Source: Neorhizobium alkalisoli (GTDB lineage Bacteria; Pseudomonadota; Alphaproteobacteria; Rhizobiales; Rhizobiaceae). From it: a stretch of DNA of 64,000 nt. Below the pieces are notes generated by a model. It was given only the letters and a program-made list of their open reading frames with translations. It did no database searches and was not told where the DNA came from. The position numbers were made by a program, and so were the translations under genes. The stretch spans positions 486,321-550,320 of the forward strand of contig NZ_VIWP01000005.1 in NCBI RefSeq assembly GCF_007829835.1, written 5' to 3'. Positions 26,310 to 33,648 of this stretch are shown here, in pieces (position 1 is the first letter of the stretch; each line of letters begins with the position of its first letter).

Positions 26310-27151
26310 TGCGCCACCAATTGCGCGCCATAGGTATAATTGTGGCGCTTCAACCAGCGCCGATAGGCGACCGAGGTCAGGTCCGCGCGTGTCGGGATTT
26401 CCATGCCCGGATCGAGCGGCAGCAGCGTCGGGATCTGGTTTTCGAGGATCGACCGGTCCTGCAGAAAGATCGTCTGCTGGAAATGGATGAGATCGGTCAT
26501 CGGCGTATCGTCGTCATAAAGCGCCATCCAAGGCCAGACATCGCAGACATCCTCGAACAGCGGCTGCACGAAAAGCGTGATGACATCCCATTCGCTCGGC
26601 CGCGGCGGGCAGGTTTTGTAGAGGACGGAGCAAGTCGGCGCAGGCACGCGATACATATATTCGGTGGTAATGCCGCCGCTGGCGGATTTCGCCGCCTGCG
26701 GCTGGTAGAATTTCACCTGCGTCGCCCAGACCTCGTCCTCTTCCTCGCGGATCTCAACCTTGTAATTCTGCACTTCCGTATGCGGCTCGGAGCCAAGAAT
26801 ATCGGTGTGGACGAAGGGGAAATGCGCGATATCGAGAAAGTTCTCGACCGCGCGAAGCGGCGAGCAGCGCACACGCACGACACCGACCTCGACCAACCGG
26901 CGCCCCGGCTGATCCGCCTCGGGAATGGGAAACAGGTCATGATCGGGTTTGCCGAGAGAGGCCCAGACATGGCCGTACCTGACACAAACGGCAAGCACAC
27001 GACCATTGCCGCCGGTGACGAGCGGATTGCCTTCCCCGTCGATCGCGACCCGGATCGGTTCACCCATCAACCAGGTATCGCGGCCATTCGGATCAAGCTG
27101 GCTGAACAGGCCGACCGGATACCATTCGTCGATCATGCCGATCTTGTTCAT
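26306..27151 (-). CDS. Rieske-less aromatic-ring-hydroxylase catalytic subunit (NdmC-like)
   Basis: A 281-residue protein resembling the catalytic half of VanA-type Rieske oxygenases. The mononuclear iron ligands are present: ENFLDIAHFPFVH (103-115) gives D107, H110 and H115 of the bridging Asp and two His ligands, and a later acidic FLQDRSILENQ fits the third ligand region. The N-terminal part passes from WYPVGLFSQL through a short loop straight to VCVRYGHVWASLG, so the CxH...CxxH Rieske cluster segment of normal alpha subunits is absent. Such oxygenases need a Rieske cluster from another protein, and the next gene upstream supplies one. NdmC, the 7-methylxanthine N-demethylase, has this layout. 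The substrate is probably an N- or O-methyl group; this is inferred. Confidence 0.8.
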   Translation of the reverse strand: MNKIGMIDEWYPVGLFSQLDPNGRDTWLMGEPIRVAIDGEGNPLVTGGNGRVLAVCVRYGHVWASLGKPDHDLFPIPEADQPGRRLVEVGVVRVRCSPLRAVENFLDIAHFPFVHTDILGSEPHTEVQNYKVEIREEEDEVWATQVKFYQPQAAKSASGGITTEYMYRVPAPTCSVLYKTCPPRPSEWDVITLFVQPLFEDVCDVWPWMALYDDDTPMTDLIHFQQTIFLQDRSILENQIPTLLPLDPGMEIPTRADLTSVAYRRWLKRHNYTYGAQLVAQ

Positions 27152-27801
27152 GCCCCTGCTCCTTCCGTCGAAAGCGCTTCCGCCCGACGCCGCAATGCTT
27201 CGACCGCGCGGGAAGCGGCAATGCGTGCCGATGGACCGGCATCCTGCCCGATAAGAACATGAACCAGCGTCTGGCCCGCCCCCTGATCGGACAAGAGAAG
27301 ACAGAGCCCACTTGGCGCGTCTGCCGGAGACAGAAAGCCGTCTGCATTCATCCCGACACCGGCAGCCGCCTCAATAAAGCCGATCGCTGCATCAACCGTA
27401 ACCGAACGAAGCGGCGCAAAACCATTAAGGCGTGGCGGCTCGCCTGCTGGCGCTCCTGCTGCGGCCCAGACCACGCCATCCTGCTCCGCAACAGCATAGG
27501 TCACGACACGGATCGTCTCCGGCGGCGTCAGGCCCGGATGGGCCGGGATCTTCAGACATTGCCCACCCTGCGCATAACTCCAACCATGGTAGATGCAGGA
27601 AAGCGCCTCACCGCGCACGAACCCGTGCGAGAGCCGCATGCCACGATGCGGACAGCGATCCGCCGAGGCTGTGGCGCGCCCCGAAGCGCTGCGCCAGAGG
27701 GCCACCGTCTCGCTCGCGATACGGGCTGGCATCACCGCGAGAGCGGGCAGATCGGAAGAAAGAGCGACTGGCACCCACGAGCCCGCCGTATCGGATTGCA
27801 T
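27148..27801 (-). CDS. Stand-alone Rieske [2Fe-2S] protein, partner of the Rieske-less oxygenase
   Basis: A 217-residue protein with a complete Rieske motif: C50-P-H52 and C69-x-x-H72 within RCPHRGMRL and SCIYHGW. The N-terminus WVPVALSSDLP resembles the first strand of ring-hydroxylase alpha subunits. After the Rieske domain (~1-110) come about 100 residues with no iron-ligand motif, perhaps a reduced relic of a catalytic domain. The ATG at 27801 is used; an in-frame TTG two codons earlier is unlikely. It overlaps the oxygenase gene by ATGA. I infer that it passes electrons to the iron centre of that protein in trans. No dedicated reductase gene is adjacent. Confidence 0.82.
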   Translation of the reverse strand: MQSDTAGSWVPVALSSDLPALAVMPARIASETVALWRSASGRATASADRCPHRGMRLSHGFVRGEALSCIYHGWSYAQGGQCLKIPAHPGLTPPETIRVVTYAVAEQDGVVWAAAGAPAGEPPRLNGFAPLRSVTVDAAIGFIEAAAGVGMNADGFLSPADAPSGLCLLLSDQGAGQTLVHVLIGQDAGPSARIAASRAVEALRRRAEALSTEGAGA

Positions 27802-27840
27802 GACCAAGCTTTCTTAAATGTCTCAATAAGTTAAAGGCGA

Positions 27841-27864
27841 TACCGAAGGCCTCCCGCTTCGGTA
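27841..27864. terminator. Hairpin upstream of the Rieske operon, terminator-like on the plus strand
   Basis: TACCGAAG and CTTCGGTA form a perfect 8-bp stem with an 8-base loop, followed on the plus strand by GCTTTTTG. On the minus strand it lies in the leader between the acylphosphatase-like gene and the Rieske gene, so it could also end or attenuate that transcription, although the T-run there is poor. Confidence 0.45.
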
Positions 27865-27957
27865 GCTTTTTGTCTCCGCGACACGTTTGCATAAGTATTG
27901 GCCATTGGCAATGACGGTCTAAATAAAGTGCACAGTGACGATATCAGGTCGATCCGG

Positions 27958-28215
27958 TCAGCCCAAAACATGCCGCTCGATGGCCTCGACCCAGACCTCG
28001 ATGGGACCGAGCGAACAGCCCATCTCCATCATGTCGATCAGCTCTTCGGGGCCGGAAAGATCGAGTTCGATCTTCTCTTCGGAGACGGAAAAAATCGTCC
28101 GGGAAAGGCCGAGCTTTGCCACGTGACGATCGATCCAGGGGAGAAATGCGTCAGGGACGAGATCACCGGAAATCGTCATGCGTTCCGTCGACTGGTTCTG
28201 CTTTACGTCACTCAT
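27958..28215 (-). CDS. Small acylphosphatase-like protein lacking catalytic residues
   Basis: An 85-residue protein. From residue 13 it follows the acylphosphatase pattern: strand MTISGDL, helix FLPWIDRHVAKLGLS, strand KIELDLSGP, helix EELIDMMEMGC, strand GPIEVWVEAIE. The loop that should read GRVQGVGFR is GDLVPDAFLP here, so the catalytic Arg is missing, and the usual catalytic Asn after the first helix is also absent. It is therefore likely a non-enzymatic member of the fold. It lies upstream of the Rieske/BMP operon and downstream of the TetR gene on the same strand. The fold assignment is by eye. Confidence 0.6.
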   Translation of the reverse strand: MSDVKQNQSTERMTISGDLVPDAFLPWIDRHVAKLGLSRTIFSVSEEKIELDLSGPEELIDMMEMGCSLGPIEVWVEAIERHVLG

Positions 28216-28316
28216 CCGTGGCCTGTGCCTGCTGTGTATGCCCGATCATATCCAAAACCGGGCACGATGCCAGCCGCTACTAACAACGCAGCGCCTCCAT
28301 CCGGCTACCCCGTCGA

Positions 28317-28970
28317 TCAGGCCGGAGACCCGGCGCGCACGCCATTGATAAGCCAGTTCCACGTCCTTTCGAAATGAGCGCGGACGGCTTCCTCGCCATC
28401 GAATTCATCGCTTCCCAGCATCGCGGCAGATGTCGGAAGCGCGACGAGACAGTGGATGAGATGGCCAGCGATCAGGTGCGTATCGCCCGCCGCGATCAGC
28501 CCGGCATCCTGGGCATCGCTGACCGCATCGACGAGACGTTTCATGATCGGATCCGGCTGCGGCGGTATCTGGCTCTTCTTTTCGAATGACACGGCCTCGC
28601 TGAAGGTGATGCGCTTCAGGGCGATCAAGTCGGGCTCCATATTGATCCGCAGCAGTTCGGACATCAGCCCGCGCAAGCGTTCAAGCGCATCGCCATCCAC
28701 ATCCGGAAGCCTTTCCAGCCTGGCAATCGCACGCTTGTGCGCGTGTTCGACGACCGTTTCGAAAAGAGCGACCTTTGAGGGAAAACGGCGATAGACAGTG
28801 TCCTTGCCGGCGCCGCATTGCGACGCGACCTGCTCCATGGACGTGCCGGCAAAACCGCGACTGGCAAAAAGCTCGGTTGCAGCCTCGATGATCCGCGCAC
28901 TCGCATCACCCTGCTCTGTCTTGGATGGTCTTCCGACGCGCACCGCCACAGCACCTTTTTCAGCCGCCAT
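28317..28970 (-). CDS. TetR/AcrR-family transcriptional regulator
   Basis: A 217-residue repressor with the TetR helix-turn-helix: ARIIEAATELFASRGFAGTS followed by MEQVASQCGAGKDTVYRRF (residues ~25-63). The C-terminal helical region forms the ligand and dimer domain. A good ribosome site (GAGGGG) precedes the ATG at 28970. It is divergent from the siderophore receptor gene at 29129, with the IRO box between, and also lies upstream of the acylphosphatase-like and Rieske genes. It could control either side; the sequence does not decide. No clear TetR palindrome was identified. Confidence 0.88.
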   Translation of the reverse strand: MAAEKGAVAVRVGRPSKTEQGDASARIIEAATELFASRGFAGTSMEQVASQCGAGKDTVYRRFPSKVALFETVVEHAHKRAIARLERLPDVDGDALERLRGLMSELLRINMEPDLIALKRITFSEAVSFEKKSQIPPQPDPIMKRLVDAVSDAQDAGLIAAGDTHLIAGHLIHCLVALPTSAAMLGSDEFDGEEAVRAHFERTWNWLINGVRAGSPA

Positions 28971-29036
28971 AATTCCCCTCCTTCATCACCGCTCTGCCTT
29001 TGTCATGTTGCATCGGCGCATTGCCAACATAAAAGT

Positions 29037-29051
29037 TGATATCGTTTCTCA
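29037..29051. promoter_or_regulatory. IRO box (RirA iron-response motif)
   Basis: The sequence TGA-TATCGTTTC-TCA matches the TGA-N9-TCA iron-responsive operator recognised by RirA in rhizobia. It lies 78 bases upstream of the TonB-receptor GTG and in the divergent tetR promoter region. It predicts repression of siderophore uptake when iron is plentiful. Confidence 0.65.
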
Positions 29052-29128
29052 TATTAACTGGACAGGACGGTCCCGTTTGATTTATTGCGTCTATCATATT
29101 TGGCAAGCTTCAGCACTGGGGGCAATTC

Positions 29129-31279
29129 GTGAAGCACCGTCTATCCGCAAAATACGCTTTGATGACAACGACATTTCTCATCGGCGCCTATCCCTCCTTC
29201 GCGCAGGAACCAGCCAACCAGCTGGCCCCGATCGTTCTTCAGACGGAAGGCAGCATCGACAACACGTCTGACACCGTCGTCGCCAAGGCTGCGCGGTCGG
29301 CGACCAAGACCGTCACGCCGATTGCCGAGACATCCCAGTCGATAACGACGATCACGCGCAAGCAGATCGACGAGCAGAACCCGCAGACGGTCGGCGAATC
29401 CCTCCGTTATACGGCGGGCGTCCTCTCAGATCGCGATGCGAGCTCGCGTTACGACTCCATCTTCCTGCGCGGTTTCGGCTCGTTCGGAACGACGACCAGC
29501 TATGTCAATTATCTCGATGGATTGAAGCTGCAACGCGGCCAGGCTTTTGCCACACCGTCGATCGATCCCTTCTTTCTCGACCATGTCGATGTGCTGAAAG
29601 GCCCGTCTGCGCTTCTCTACGGCCAGATCAGCCCCGGCGGCATGGTCAACCAGGTCAGCCGTGAACCGTCTTCCGTCCAGTCGAACGAAGTCCGCGTCGA
29701 AGGCGGCACCGACCGGCGTTTCCAGACCGGCGTCTATTCGACCGGTCCCCTGACCGATGACGGCACTTTGCAATACGGCATCGGCGCGGTCGGCCGCACC
29801 TCCGGCACACGCTATGATGATGTCGACGAACGCCGCATTGGCGTTGCGCCCTCGCTCAAGTGGCAGCCGGATGCCGATACGTCGCTGGTCATTTCCGGTT
29901 ATTATCAGCGAGACCCGGAGGGCGGCTATTTCAACTCGGTCTACCCGAATTTCCTGGCTCCAGCCGGTTTTGGCAAATATCTCGGCCGCGACTTCGATAT
30001 CGGCGATCCGTCCTACGACTCCTTCGATCGCAAGCAATACGGCATCGGTTACCGCTTCGAACACAGTTTCAACGATCAGGTGACGGTCCGCTCCGCCTTC
30101 CGCTACACGGATGTCGATACCGACATGCGTTCGCTGCAGATGTCCGGCCCGATATCGGCCGCCGGCGTCATCCCGCGTTATGCCGTCCATTCGATCGAGG
30201 ATGCATCCGGCTATTCCTTCGACAACCAGGCCGAAGTGAAATTCGATACCGGCCCGGCAAAACATACGCTGCTGGCCGGCATAGACCTGCAGCATTCGAG
30301 CAGCGGCTGGCAATATCTGATGGGCGGCGCGACCTCGATCGACGTCACCAATCCCGTCTACAACCAGCCGGTCGGCCCCTTCGCGCCGGTGATAGACAGC
30401 GACCAGTCGCTGCGCCAGACCGGCATCTACCTTCAGGATCAGATCGAGCTCGGCCAGTTGCGCGCCGTGCTCGGCGTCCGTCACGACTGGACCGACCAGG
30501 ACACGGACAACCTGCTTGCCGGCACCTCGTCGGACCAGTCCAGCGATGCGACGAGCTATCGTGCCGGCCTGCTATATCTGTTCGACAACGGCATCGCGCC
30601 TTATGCGAGCTATTCGACCTCCTTCGAGCCGGTGGTCGGCACGGATGCCAGCGGCGATGCATTCAAGCCGACCGAGGCAAAGCAATACGAGATCGGCATC
30701 AAATACCAGCCGACCGGCTGGAACGCGCTCTTCACGATCGCGGCCTTCGATATCCGCCAGCAGAATGTCCTGTCGCCGGGAAGCGTGCCGGGCTTCAGCG
30801 TCCAGCAGGGCGAGGTCCGTTCACGTGGTCTGGAATTCGAGGCACGTGGCAATGTCACGACGAATTTCGAGCTGATTGCCGCGCTTTCACTACTCGATAC
30901 GGAAGTGTCCGAATCCACCAATACCGGGATCATCGGCAACCGGCCGCAGGCGGTTCCGCGGGCCTATGGTTCGCTCTGGGGCAATTACACGATCGATAGC
31001 GGCGTGCTGGAAGGCCTGTCGCTTGGCGGCGGCGTGCGTTTCGTCGGGTCGAGCTATGCCGATGACGCCAACACGATCAAGGCGGATGGTTACACGCTGC
31101 TGGACGCCGCGCTGAAATACGATTTCGGCGCCAAGCGACCGGAGCTGAAGGGGCTGGAAGCAACGCTGAACGTCACCAACCTGCTCGACAAGGAATATTA
31201 TTCGAGCTGCAGCTCCAATACCTATTGCCAGTGGGGCAATGGCCGCACGGTTCTGGCAGGCCTGAGATACAAGTGGTGA
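29129..31279 (+). CDS. TonB-dependent siderophore receptor (hydroxamate/FhuA-like)
   Basis: A 716-residue outer-membrane receptor with a GTG start at 29129 and GGGGG upstream. A signal peptide ends near AFAQ (~26). The plug domain includes SQSITTITRKQIDEQNPQTV (~67-86) and DHVDVLKGPSALLYGQISPGG (~151-171), both typical of FhuA/FpvA-type siderophore receptors. A 22-strand-barrel region follows, and the chain ends GLRYKW with a terminal aromatic residue for BAM recognition. It precedes a binding protein and a siderophore reductase in one operon behind an IRO box. It imports ferric siderophore, most likely hydroxamate type by resemblance, using TonB energy. Confidence 0.92.
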   Translation: MKHRLSAKYALMTTTFLIGAYPSFAQEPANQLAPIVLQTEGSIDNTSDTVVAKAARSATKTVTPIAETSQSITTITRKQIDEQNPQTVGESLRYTAGVLSDRDASSRYDSIFLRGFGSFGTTTSYVNYLDGLKLQRGQAFATPSIDPFFLDHVDVLKGPSALLYGQISPGGMVNQVSREPSSVQSNEVRVEGGTDRRFQTGVYSTGPLTDDGTLQYGIGAVGRTSGTRYDDVDERRIGVAPSLKWQPDADTSLVISGYYQRDPEGGYFNSVYPNFLAPAGFGKYLGRDFDIGDPSYDSFDRKQYGIGYRFEHSFNDQVTVRSAFRYTDVDTDMRSLQMSGPISAAGVIPRYAVHSIEDASGYSFDNQAEVKFDTGPAKHTLLAGIDLQHSSSGWQYLMGGATSIDVTNPVYNQPVGPFAPVIDSDQSLRQTGIYLQDQIELGQLRAVLGVRHDWTDQDTDNLLAGTSSDQSSDATSYRAGLLYLFDNGIAPYASYSTSFEPVVGTDASGDAFKPTEAKQYEIGIKYQPTGWNALFTIAAFDIRQQNVLSPGSVPGFSVQQGEVRSRGLEFEARGNVTTNFELIAALSLLDTEVSESTNTGIIGNRPQAVPRAYGSLWGNYTIDSGVLEGLSLGGGVRFVGSSYADDANTIKADGYTLLDAALKYDFGAKRPELKGLEATLNVTNLLDKEYYSSCSSNTYCQWGNGRTVLAGLRYKW

Positions 31280-31287
31280 GGTTCACC

Positions 31288-32412
31288 GTGACGACGACGA
31301 GACGCCTTTTCTGCGCAGGCATTGCCTCAGTGGGCCTTCTTGCAGCCATCACACCGGCTGCGGCAACGGAAGCGATAACCGTCGTCGACATGGCCGGGCG
31401 GGAGGTCAAACTCCCGGCCCTGCCCAAAAGGATCGTTCTTCTCGAAGCGGGCGACATTCTCACCATGTCGCTCCTGCATCCAGACCCGGCCTCGCTGGTG
31501 ATCGGCTGGGCCGCCGTCGACCGGATCGATAGCGACCTGATGCGGAATCGTCTGCTCAACGGCCATTCCGTCGCCACCGTCGGCAAGCTCAGCCCCGACA
31601 CGCTGTCGCTTGAGGGGCTGATCGCCCTTCAGCCGGACCTCATCGTCACTACCGCCTTCATGACGCCAGATGAAGGCGACGCTTCGCTGATCGCGCGATT
31701 GAAACAGGTCGGAATTCCGGTCGTCTTCAGCGACGCTTCCAGCAACGTTTCGGCAGGCCAGACGCCGCCGGATCCTCTGACCAAACTCAAGGCCTCCATG
31801 ACCATGTGGGGCACGCTATTGGGCGCGAGCGAAAAGGCAAAGGCCTTCGTCTCCTTCTTCGAGCACCAGTTGGCCGATATCAAAACCCGCCTCGCCGGCG
31901 CCACACCCGTCACCACATATCTCGAAGTCCAATCGACCCTGGATGACTGCTGCTGGGCGGCAGGAACACGCAACTGGGGCGAACTTCTGGCGCTGGCCGG
32001 CGGAAAGCCCCTACCTGGGGTAAAGGCACCGTGGTTTGAAAAGCTCTCGCTCGAATATGTGCTGGCGACGCCGCAGGATGCCTATATCGCCTCCGGCGGC
32101 GGATGGTCTGTCGGCAGCCGCCCGGAGATCGGACCGGGGATAGACCCTGAGCGTGGACGTCAAGGCCTGCAAAAGCTGGTCGATGGTAGGGCGGGCTTCA
32201 AGGAACTGGAAAGCGTCCGCAACAAACGCGTTTATGGCGTCTGGACCGGCCTGATCAGCAATCTCCCGCTCAACATCCTGTTTGTGGCCGTGGCTGCCAA
32301 ATGGCTTCACCCGGACAGATGCACCGATCTCGACCCCGCAGCCATTCTCGCCACGATCAATCGCGAATTCGCGGCATTTCCGATCGATGGGCCGCTCTGG
32401 ATCGCGATCTGA
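31288..32412 (+). CDS. Ferric-siderophore periplasmic binding protein (FhuD/FecB-like)
   Basis: A 374-residue class III binding protein. The N-terminus has a Tat-like signal, TTTRRLFCAGIASVGLL, cleaved after AAA. Its core AITVVDMAGREVKLPALPKRIVLLEAGD is the standard start of siderophore and cobalamin binding proteins. I choose GTG 31288, because GAGG lies six bases upstream; a GTG at 31276 that overlaps the receptor stop is the alternative. It should hand ferric siderophore to an inner-membrane ABC importer, but no FhuB/FhuC-like permease or ATPase lies in the window, so it must use components encoded elsewhere. Confidence 0.85.
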   Translation: MTTTRRLFCAGIASVGLLAAITPAAATEAITVVDMAGREVKLPALPKRIVLLEAGDILTMSLLHPDPASLVIGWAAVDRIDSDLMRNRLLNGHSVATVGKLSPDTLSLEGLIALQPDLIVTTAFMTPDEGDASLIARLKQVGIPVVFSDASSNVSAGQTPPDPLTKLKASMTMWGTLLGASEKAKAFVSFFEHQLADIKTRLAGATPVTTYLEVQSTLDDCCWAAGTRNWGELLALAGGKPLPGVKAPWFEKLSLEYVLATPQDAYIASGGGWSVGSRPEIGPGIDPERGRQGLQKLVDGRAGFKELESVRNKRVYGVWTGLISNLPLNILFVAVAAKWLHPDRCTDLDPAAILATINREFAAFPIDGPLWIAI

Positions 32413-32432
32413 CTTCAGAAAGGCCAATCCCC

Positions 32433-33542
32433 ATGCTCAAACGTTATCGCGCCAGCGCCGTCGTGCAATTCGAAAGGATCGGCGACTATGTCGACCCGAT
32501 CCTCGATTCCATTGCGACGCATGACATGACCGTCGAAGCGAAGGAGGGTATCCGCCACATCCGTTCGCCTTTCGGCAGCGCCACGTTCGAGCTCATAGAC
32601 GGCGGCTTCAGGATGACGGCTGAGGCCCCGGACGCAGGCGGCCTCAATCGCCTGAAACACGCGCTTGTCGGACCGATCGGTTTCATCGCGGCACGCGAGA
32701 AACTGGAGATCCGCTGGGATGGCGACCATGCCGAACCCGCCCTGCCGGACGATCTTCGCATCCTGCATGTCCACGCCGTCGAAGACCTGACGCCGCGCTT
32801 CCGCCGCATCGTCTTTCGCGGAAAGAACCTTGCACGCTACGACCGCAAGGATCAGCTTCACTGTCGGCTGATCTTTCAGCCACGCGGCGTGGAAGAGCCC
32901 AGCTGGCCCATGCTCGACCACCGCGGCCATGTCGTCTGGCCGAAAGACCGCGCCGTGCCGACCCGTGTCTACACGATCCGGAGTATCGACACTGCGAGAG
33001 ACGAGATCACCATCGATTTCGCCCGCCACGCCAATCCCGGTCCCGCAACGACATGGGCATTGAACGCCGAACCCGGCGATATCGCCGGCATTCTGGGACC
33101 GGCTGCGGAAGGTCCGAAGCCTGCAGGATTTTACGTCCTGCTGGGAGACGAAACGGCGCTGCCGGGCATGGCGAGAATTCTGGAATCTCTACCAGCCGAT
33201 GCAAAGGGCCATGCCTTTATCGAACTGGATGCCGAAACCGACGCAATGCCACTCGATTGTCCCGCAGGCATGTCAGTCACCCTGCTCTGTCGCAACGGCG
33301 CGGCGGCCGGGACCACCGGATTGCTTGAACAGGCGATACGCACCGTGGATTGGCCGAAAAATCTTCGTGAAGCTTTCGTCTGGGGCGGCTGTGAGCACAA
33401 GGCCTTCAGTGCCATCCATCGATACCTGAAAAGAGAACTCGGCCTCCCGCGCGACCGTTTCGTGCTGTTTTCGCATTGGCATCGAACGCTCAGCGAAGAG
33501 GACATCATCGCAAAGGGCGCCGAGGCTTATCTGCCGGAATGA
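32433..33542 (+). CDS. Siderophore-interacting protein (ferric reductase) with N-terminal DUF2218 domain
   Basis: A 369-residue protein in two parts. Residues ~1-95 match the DUF2218 domain (YRASAVVQFERIGDYVDPI...). Residues ~105-369 form a SIP-type flavin reductase: RFRRIVFRGKNL and RVYTIRSID (FAD-binding RxYT), then the NAD(P)-binding half with FVWGGCEHKAFSAIHRYL. SIP enzymes reduce Fe3+ in siderophores in the cytoplasm to release iron. The ATG at 32433 is 20 bases after the binding-protein stop with AAAGG upstream. It is the last gene of the iron operon. Confidence 0.88.
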   Translation: MLKRYRASAVVQFERIGDYVDPILDSIATHDMTVEAKEGIRHIRSPFGSATFELIDGGFRMTAEAPDAGGLNRLKHALVGPIGFIAAREKLEIRWDGDHAEPALPDDLRILHVHAVEDLTPRFRRIVFRGKNLARYDRKDQLHCRLIFQPRGVEEPSWPMLDHRGHVVWPKDRAVPTRVYTIRSIDTARDEITIDFARHANPGPATTWALNAEPGDIAGILGPAAEGPKPAGFYVLLGDETALPGMARILESLPADAKGHAFIELDAETDAMPLDCPAGMSVTLLCRNGAAAGTTGLLEQAIRTVDWPKNLREAFVWGGCEHKAFSAIHRYLKRELGLPRDRFVLFSHWHRTLSEEDIIAKGAEAYLPE

Positions 33543-33556
33543 GACGCCTTCAGCAC

Positions 33557-33582
33557 GTTGTGCGCCGGGATCGACGCACAAC
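33557..33582. terminator. Inverted repeat between convergent siderophore and hyuB genes
   Basis: GTTGTGCG and CGCACAAC form an 8-bp stem with a 10-base loop, 15 bases after the siderophore-reductase stop and 67 bases from the convergent hyuB stop. It lacks a T-run, so it is only a possible terminator. Confidence 0.4.
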
Positions 33583-33648
33583 GCCAGTTCAAGGCATGTG
33601 CAGACGCATCAACACCGCCTGCAAGGCCAGGATTGTGCTCAACCTATA

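Noticed and set aside
27880..27900. CGTTTGCATA, a half match to the regulon palindrome upstream of the Rieske operon
   Set aside because: The second half (AGTATT) does not match CAAATG, and no TTGACA lies at the right spacing, so I do not include this operon in the regulon.
33543..33648. A small gene between the siderophore reductase and hyuB
   Set aside because: Open frames here are short, overlap the inverted repeat and have no ribosome site.
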